Origin: Bacteroidales bacterium UBA2939
GTDB lineage: Bacteria > Bacteroidota > Bacteroidia > Bacteroidales > P3
Length of the DNA stretch: 9,903 nucleotides
NCBI GenBank assembly: GCA_002349055.1
Contig: DECD01000054.1
Location: forward strand, 14,665 to 24,567
Reading direction: 5' to 3'
In this document: positions 5,936 through 9,903 of the stretch, piece after piece
How the letters are laid out: each line of letters starts with the position of its first letter
Numbering within the stretch: position 1 is the first letter of the stretch
Notes under the pieces: generated by a model
The model's input: only the letters and a program-made list of their open reading frames with translations
The model's database searches: none
What the model was told of the DNA's origin: nothing
Made by a program: the position numbers and the translations under genes

Positions 5936-6709
5936 ATGGCAAGACAGACAGACGGAATCCTCGGAGGATTCAACGGGAAGGTAGGTACGGTGGTGGGCTA
6001 CCGCTGGAAAAACATTTGGTGTGTGCGGTCGCAGTCGAACGATGTCCGCAATCCACGCACGGAGGCGCAGCAGCTGCACCGCGCCCTGTTCAAGGCCGAG
6101 GTGCAATTGGCCGGGCGCATGCGGTGGGCGCTGAACACAGGGCTCAAACTACCGTCCGACGAGCTGAACATGACGCCGATGAATCTATTCGTAAGTGCCA
6201 ACCAGCAGGCTTTCAGTGAGGTTGACAGAAAACTAAAGGTGGATTATGCCTCGCTGCGCATCAGCGGCGGCACGGTGGCGCCGGTGGCGCTGACGGAGGT
6301 CTCGGTAGACGAGGACAACGTGCTGGAGGTCAGGTTCGAGAAGAATCCCCTCAGGAAAACGTGCAGTATGCACGACAACGTCTATTTCTGGATATACAGC
6401 GAGGAGCTGGCAATGGGCTATCTGTCCAATCCTGTCTATCGGCGGATGCAACGGGCGAGCGTCGCCCTGCCGGATATGTTCGGCGGCCATGAGCTGCACG
6501 TCTACGCCTTTGCGCAGGACAACACGGGGCGTTGCTCGGAAACGGCATACGCCCATAGCGGCAGCTCTTCCGATACGCAGGAAACAATTGATATTGAGAC
6601 GGGTGAGGTGCTCTCTCCCACCCTCTCCGCACCCCTGGATACACCCCAAAGCAACGAGGCTGTCACCCGCAGCTCCCCGGAGACAGCAGAATTGTCGCGA
6701 AGCGACTGA
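5936..6709 (+). CDS. DUF6266 family protein of unknown function
   Basis: 257 residues from the ATG at 5936. A TTG at 5906 would add 10 residues, but family members begin MA(R/K)...GILGGFxGKVGTVVGxxW, so 5936 is preferred. The signature is clear: GILGGFNGKVGTVVGYRWKN (7-26), CVRS, then VRNPRTEAQQ (37-46), then PMNLFVSAN (81-89). Residues 110-200 look like a beta-sandwich of alternating strands (PVALTEVSVDEDNVLEVRFE..., NVYFWIYSEE, HELHVYAFAQD). From about 205 the protein is Ser/Thr/Glu/Pro-rich and probably disordered. No signal peptide or membrane helix is visible. Members of this family are widespread in Bacteroidota and have no established function that I know of. It stands alone between two respiratory operons, on the same strand as both. 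Its last codons lie on a small inverted repeat (6694-6706). Confidence 0.75.
   Translation: MARQTDGILGGFNGKVGTVVGYRWKNIWCVRSQSNDVRNPRTEAQQLHRALFKAEVQLAGRMRWALNTGLKLPSDELNMTPMNLFVSANQQAFSEVDRKLKVDYASLRISGGTVAPVALTEVSVDEDNVLEVRFEKNPLRKTCSMHDNVYFWIYSEELAMGYLSNPVYRRMQRASVALPDMFGGHELHVYAFAQDNTGRCSETAYAHSGSSSDTQETIDIETGEVLSPTLSAPLDTPQSNEAVTRSSPETAELSRSD
6694..6706 (+). repeat. Small inverted repeat abutting the DUF6266 stop codon
   Basis: GTCGC and GCGAC flank GAA immediately before TGA 6707-6709, so the final codons of the gene lie on a 5-bp stem with a 3-base loop. It recalls, in composition only, the AGCGAGC repeats in the frdC-frdA spacer. No T-tract follows, so it is not by itself an intrinsic terminator. 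Confidence 0.35.
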
Positions 6710-6727
6710 GGGACAGATTACCCTCTT

Positions 6728-6767
6728 GCGGACCTCGAAAAAGGTCTCGCCGTGTAAATTATTTTTT
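6728..6767 (+). terminator. Possible intrinsic terminator after the DUF6266 gene
   Basis: GCGGACCT (6728-6735) pairs with AGGTC-T-CGC (6742-6750) across a CGAAAA loop, an 8-bp stem with one bulged T. A run of six T residues lies at 6762-6767. The 11-base gap between stem and T-run is longer than in a classic terminator, so the call is tentative. It sits 19 bases after the DUF6266 stop. Confidence 0.35.
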
Positions 6768-6787
6768 GTCAATTAAAAAAATATACT

Positions 6788-6821
6788 TTTTCGATAAAAA
6801 AATTACGATTTTTGTCGAAAA
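6788..6821 (+). promoter_or_regulatory. Long AT-rich dyad upstream of the frdC promoter
   Basis: TTTTCGATAAAAA (6788-6800) and TTTTTGTCGAAAA (6809-6821) are inverted copies with one mismatch in 13, separated by 8 bases. Its centre lies about 33 bases upstream of the TAnnTTTG box, roughly at -47 relative to the inferred transcript start. The position suits an activator or repressor site; it could also act as a terminator-type hairpin for the upstream gene. No regulator can be named from the sequence. Confidence 0.45.
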
Positions 6822-6837
6822 TATGGTTTTTATTTCG

Positions 6838-6845
6838 TATATTTG
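6838..6845 (+). promoter_or_regulatory. Bacteroidota-type -7 promoter box for frdC
   Basis: TATATTTG fits the Bacteroidota consensus TAnnTTTG exactly. A TTTG at 6811-6814 could be the -33 element, but the 23-base spacer is a few bases longer than usual, so that half is uncertain. Transcription would begin near 6852, giving a leader of about 38 AT-rich bases before the frdC ATG at 6890. Confidence 0.65.
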
Positions 6846-6889
6846 CATTTTTAAATCAGTACAATTAAAAACGTATAACATTAAAAGAT

Positions 6890-7855
6890 ATGGATTTACC
6901 CAAGATTCACTCCATTACCAAGAAGCTGTTTGTGGCTTTGGTGGGCGGCTTCCTGCTGCTGTTCCTGCTGTTCCACATGACGGCCAACCTCTTCATCCTG
7001 CGCCACGACGATGGCCAGTGGTACTCGGCATTCTGCCACTTCATGGGCACCAACTGGGTGGTGAAGATTTTTGAGCTTGTGCTCCTCGGCGTCATCGCCC
7101 TGCACATCCTGCTGACCCTATGGCTGGCCCTCACCAACCGCTTGGCACGCCCCGTGCGCTACCACCAGGCTTCGCGCTCGAAGACGCACCCCGGCTCCAA
7201 GCTGATGATTTGGACCGGCATCCTCATCTTCGCCTGCCTCATCATCCACTTCTGCGATTTCTATTTCGTCAAGATTGGCTTGGTGAAAGGCGATTACATG
7301 GTTGAGGTGGAGAAGCTTCAGAACGAAGAGGTCAACTCCATCCTCCAGTATTCCGCCCAGAGTGGCATGGCCCCTGCCGACGTGGTGGCCAGCGTGGAGG
7401 ACCAGATGGCTATGTATGCCGACCAGATGGGTCCCGAGGACCAGGCCAAAATGCAGAAGAACCTCGACGATTTGCGCAATGCCGTGCCTGTGGCCGAGCT
7501 CCTGAGCACCGCCATGATGGAGAAGAAGCTGTCGGAGGACGGCAAATGGGTCCGCCACCTCGACTACGACCAGCGCACAATGCTCAAGGAGAAAGCCCCC
7601 GACTGCGGTGTGGAGCCCGACTTCTACTTCATGACGCGCGACAAGTTCAGCCACCTGCACATCGTCATCGGCTACCTCATCTTCTTCGTCATCATCTTCT
7701 TCCACCTGATGCACGCCTTCCCGTCGGTGTTCCAGACCCTCGGCTTGAACAACTACACGTATAACCCCATCATCGAAGCCCTCGGCAAAATCTACACCTG
7801 GATTATCGTCCTCGGCTTCGCCGTGGTGCCGATCTTAGTTTACTTAGGTTTATAA
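6890..7855 (+). CDS. frdC: Fumarate reductase/succinate dehydrogenase cytochrome b subunit (sdhC-type), with a long internal insert
   Basis: 321 residues. This is the di-heme membrane anchor that exchanges electrons between quinone and the FrdAB subunits. Five membrane helices are visible at about 13-35, 57-82, 105-128, 256-280 and 300-320, the layout of one-subunit (B-type) cytochromes. Heme-ligand histidine candidates are H29 (LLFHMTANL), H72 (ALHILL), H120 (IIHFCDF) and H272 or H275 (FFHLMHAFPSVFQTLG), one per helix I, II, III and IV as in the Wolinella and Bacillus proteins. Between helices III and IV there are about 125 hydrophilic residues (130-255), Glu/Asp/Met/Lys-rich and apparently helical. 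From memory, Bacteroides relatives are about 230 residues with a much shorter loop here, so this is roughly a 90-residue insertion. With a cytoplasmic N-terminus the loop would face the periplasm. No Shine-Dalgarno; the start follows an A-rich leader. Confidence 0.93.
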   Translation: MDLPKIHSITKKLFVALVGGFLLLFLLFHMTANLFILRHDDGQWYSAFCHFMGTNWVVKIFELVLLGVIALHILLTLWLALTNRLARPVRYHQASRSKTHPGSKLMIWTGILIFACLIIHFCDFYFVKIGLVKGDYMVEVEKLQNEEVNSILQYSAQSGMAPADVVASVEDQMAMYADQMGPEDQAKMQKNLDDLRNAVPVAELLSTAMMEKKLSEDGKWVRHLDYDQRTMLKEKAPDCGVEPDFYFMTRDKFSHLHIVIGYLIFFVIIFFHLMHAFPSVFQTLGLNNYTYNPIIEALGKIYTWIIVLGFAVVPILVYLGL

Positions 7856-7861
7856 TAAAAT

Positions 7862-7970
7862 GGTAGTTAAAGAATTCAGAAGTTAAAGAAGTTAAAGCCA
7901 ATAGTATCGTCTTGCACATTTGTCTTTAACTTCTAGCGAGCACAGCGAGCGATAACTTCCTTTAACTACC
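7862..7970 (+). repeat. Nested inverted-repeat element between frdC and frdA
   Basis: Outer arms GGTAGTTAAAG (7862-7872) and CTTTAACTACC (7960-7970) match perfectly. Inner arms AGAAGTTAAAG (7878-7888) and CTTTAACTTCT (7924-7934) also match perfectly, and a second GAAGTTAAAG lies at 7888-7897. The right half carries the direct repeat AGCGAGC-AC-AGCGAGC (7935-7950). The element fills most of the 129-base spacer and has no coding potential. It could fold into a long hairpin in the frdC-frdA transcript and act in processing or in tuning frdA expression. Its architecture resembles a dispersed, REP- or MITE-like intergenic repeat, which one window cannot prove. Confidence 0.65.
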
Positions 7971-7984
7971 CAAAATATAAAGAT

Positions 7985-9903
7985 ATGAAATTAGATTCCA
8001 AGATACCCGAAGGTCCTCTTTCACAGAAATGGACCAATTACAAAGCCGCGCAGAAGCTGGTGAACCCGGCCAACAAGCGCAAGCTCGACATCATCGTCGT
8101 CGGTACCGGCCTGGCCGGTGCCTCGGCCGCCGCCTCGCTCGGCGCCCTGGGATTCCATGTGGACATCTTCTGCATCCAGGACTCGCCGCGCCGCGCCCAC
8201 TCCATCGCCGCCCAGGGCGGCATCAACGCCGCCAAGAACTACCAGAACGACGGCGACAGCGTGGAGCGTCTCTTCAAGGACACCATCAAGGGTGGCGACT
8301 ACCGTGCCCGCGAGGCCAACGTCTACCGTCTGGCCGAGGTCAGCGGCGACATCATCGACCAGTGTGTGGCGCAGGGCGTTCCCTTTGCCCGTGACTATAG
8401 CGGCCTGCTGGACAACCGCTCTTTCGGCGGCGCACAGGTGAGCCGCACCTTCTACGCCCGCGGCCAGACCGGCCAGCAGCTACTGCTGGGTGCCTACGGC
8501 GCCTTGAGCCGCGAGATTGCCCGCGGCACCGTCGTCCTCCACGAGCGTCACGAGATGATGGACCTCGTCATCAAGGATGGTCGCGCACGCGGCATCATCG
8601 CCCGCAACCTCGTCACCGGCGAGCTGGAGCGCTATGCCGCCCACGCCGTCGTGGTGGCCTCGGGTGGTTACGGCAACGTGTACTACCTGAGCACCAATGC
8701 CATGAACAGCAACGGCAGCGCCGCCTGGGTGTGCCACCGCCGCGGTGCCGCTTTCGCCAACCCCTGCTACGTGCAGATTCACCCCACCTGCATCCCCGTC
8801 CACGGCGACTACCAGTCGAAGCTCACCCTCATGAGCGAGTCGCTGCGCAACGACGGCCGCATCTGGGTTCCCAAGAAGAAAGAGGACGCCGAGGCCATCC
8901 GCCGCGGCGAGAAGACCGCCCTCGACATTGCCGAGGAGGACCGCGACTACTACCTCGAGCGCCGCTATCCGGCCTTCGGCAACCTGGTGCCGCGCGACGT
9001 CGCCAGCCGCGCCGCCAAGGAGCGCTGCGATGCCGGCTACGGCGTTGGGCCCACGGGTCTGGCCGTCTACCTCGACTTCGCCGACGCCATCAAGCGTCTG
9101 GGCCGCGATGTGGTGGAGCAGAAATACGGCAACCTCTTCCAAATGTACCAGAAGATTGTCGACGTGGACCCCTACGAGTACCCGATGATGATCTACCCCG
9201 CCGTGCACTACACCATGGGCGGCCTCTGGGTCGACTACGAGCTGCAGACCACCATCCCCGGCCTCTTCGCAGCGGGTGAGGCCAACTTCAGCGACCACGG
9301 TGCCAACCGTCTCGGTGCCAGCGCCCTCATGCAGGGCTTGGCCGACGGCTATTTCGTTCTTCCCTACACCCTCCAGAACTACCTCGCCGACCAGATTTAT
9401 GTCGGCAAAATCAAGGCCGAAGGTTCCGAGTTCGACGAGGCCGAAGCCAATGTGCGCGCTCGCATGGACAGCCTCATGGGCATTCAGGGAAACCTCTCCG
9501 TCGACCACTACCACAAGGCCCTAGGCCGCATCATGTGGGAGTACTGCGGCATGGCCCGCAGCAAGGAGAGCCTCGCCACTGCCGCCACGAAGATTGCCGA
9601 GCTGGAAGCCGATTTCTACCAGCATGTATTCATCCCCGGCAAAACCGCCGAGATGAACCCCGAGCTGGAAAAAGCCTACCGCCTGGAGGACTACTTCGAA
9701 CTGGCTCGCCTCATCGTGGCCGACGCCACACAGCGCGAGGAGAGCTGCGGTGGTCACTTCCGCATCGAGCACCAGACAGAGGACGGCGAGACCCTCCGCG
9801 ACGACGACAACTTCATGTTCGTAGCCGCCTGGGAGTACCAGGGTCACGACAAGCCCGAAGTGATGTACAAAGAGGAGCTCAACTACGAGCATATACAGAT
9901 TGT
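7985..9903 (+). CDS. frdA: Fumarate reductase/succinate dehydrogenase flavoprotein subunit (sdhA-type), 3' end cut by the window
   Basis: 639 codons are visible and the frame is still open at the edge; the family is about 640-660 residues in Bacteroidota, so little is missing. FrdA holds the covalent FAD and the dicarboxylate site interconverting fumarate and succinate. The dinucleotide-binding VVGTGLAGASAAA is at 38-50. In RAHSIAAQGGINAA, H72 is the expected histidyl-FAD residue. Catalytic and substrate-binding residues align with E. coli FrdA: H266 (VQIHPT; H232), R337 (VPRDVASR; R287), H408 (VHYTMGG; H355) and R442 (DHGANRLG; R390). The ATG at 7985 follows an A-rich stretch without a Shine-Dalgarno. 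The order frdC-frdA predicts frdB, the iron-sulfur subunit, just beyond the window. The 129-base spacer before it is unusual for genes of one complex and carries the inverted-repeat element. Confidence 0.97.
   Translation, partial: MKLDSKIPEGPLSQKWTNYKAAQKLVNPANKRKLDIIVVGTGLAGASAAASLGALGFHVDIFCIQDSPRRAHSIAAQGGINAAKNYQNDGDSVERLFKDTIKGGDYRAREANVYRLAEVSGDIIDQCVAQGVPFARDYSGLLDNRSFGGAQVSRTFYARGQTGQQLLLGAYGALSREIARGTVVLHERHEMMDLVIKDGRARGIIARNLVTGELERYAAHAVVVASGGYGNVYYLSTNAMNSNGSAAWVCHRRGAAFANPCYVQIHPTCIPVHGDYQSKLTLMSESLRNDGRIWVPKKKEDAEAIRRGEKTALDIAEEDRDYYLERRYPAFGNLVPRDVASRAAKERCDAGYGVGPTGLAVYLDFADAIKRLGRDVVEQKYGNLFQMYQKIVDVDPYEYPMMIYPAVHYTMGGLWVDYELQTTIPGLFAAGEANFSDHGANRLGASALMQGLADGYFVLPYTLQNYLADQIYVGKIKAEGSEFDEAEANVRARMDSLMGIQGNLSVDHYHKALGRIMWEYCGMARSKESLATAATKIAELEADFYQHVFIPGKTAEMNPELEKAYRLEDYFELARLIVADATQREESCGGHFRIEHQTEDGETLRDDDNFMFVAAWEYQGHDKPEVMYKEELNYEHIQI

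Noticed and set aside
8480..9514. A 344-residue open frame on the minus strand inside frdA
   Set aside because: It is the complement of a GC-rich coding region with all FrdA catalytic motifs on the other strand. Its composition (Val/His/Gly/Glu-rich) is that of a shadow frame.
1..9903. A novel multi-gene defence, secretion or mobile system
   Set aside because: Every sizeable gene is accounted for by respiration, one surface protein and one DUF6266 protein. There are no nucleases, transposases, recombinases or toxin-like proteins; the unusual signals are in short non-coding or low-complexity segments.

Overview
The window is GC-rich DNA from a member of the Bacteroidota, most likely an uncultured Bacteroidales. 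Four things point there: a protein ending in a type IX secretion (type B, gliding-motility-associated) C-terminal domain; a protein with the Bacteroidota-typical DUF6266 signature; a five-helix, one-subunit succinate dehydrogenase/fumarate reductase cytochrome b placed directly before its flavoprotein; and a TAnnTTTG promoter box upstream of that cytochrome. The genus cannot be told from this sequence alone.

Layout. Positions 1-3304 (+) hold the end of nqrB followed by nqrC, nqrD, nqrE and nqrF, all overlapping by 1-8 bases: most of an operon for the Na+-translocating NADH:quinone oxidoreductase. Five bases later, on the opposite strand and convergent, lies a 788-residue secreted, probably T9SS-exported surface protein (3310-5676). 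A 259-base divergent intergenic region follows, then a lone DUF6266-family gene (5936-6709). After a region with a possible terminator, a long dyad and a promoter comes a fumarate reductase/succinate dehydrogenase operon: frdC (6890-7855), a 129-base spacer carrying nested inverted repeats, and frdA (7985 to the window edge, cut).

How the genes work together. NQR oxidises NADH, reduces quinone and pumps Na+; the fumarate reductase complex reoxidises quinol with fumarate, giving succinate. Together these form the core anaerobic respiratory chain known from Bacteroides. Finding the two complexes about 3.5 kb apart is metabolically coherent, although the two genes between them are not obviously part of respiration.

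Most unusual features. (1) The 3' ends of nqrB and nqrC carry clusters of the otherwise scarce tetranucleotide CTAG. In nqrC five copies sit exactly 9 bp apart. Both clusters are in-frame, encode low-complexity C-terminal tails, and run straight into a strong Shine-Dalgarno for the next gene, so the two junctions look like copies of one module. (2) FrdC carries a long hydrophilic, acidic, probably helical segment between its third and fourth membrane helices. (3) The frdC-frdA spacer holds nested 11-bp inverted repeats typical of a dispersed element. (4) A 13-bp dyad lies just upstream of the frdC promoter. I found no CRISPR array, tRNA, rRNA, insertion sequence or convincing novel multi-gene system.
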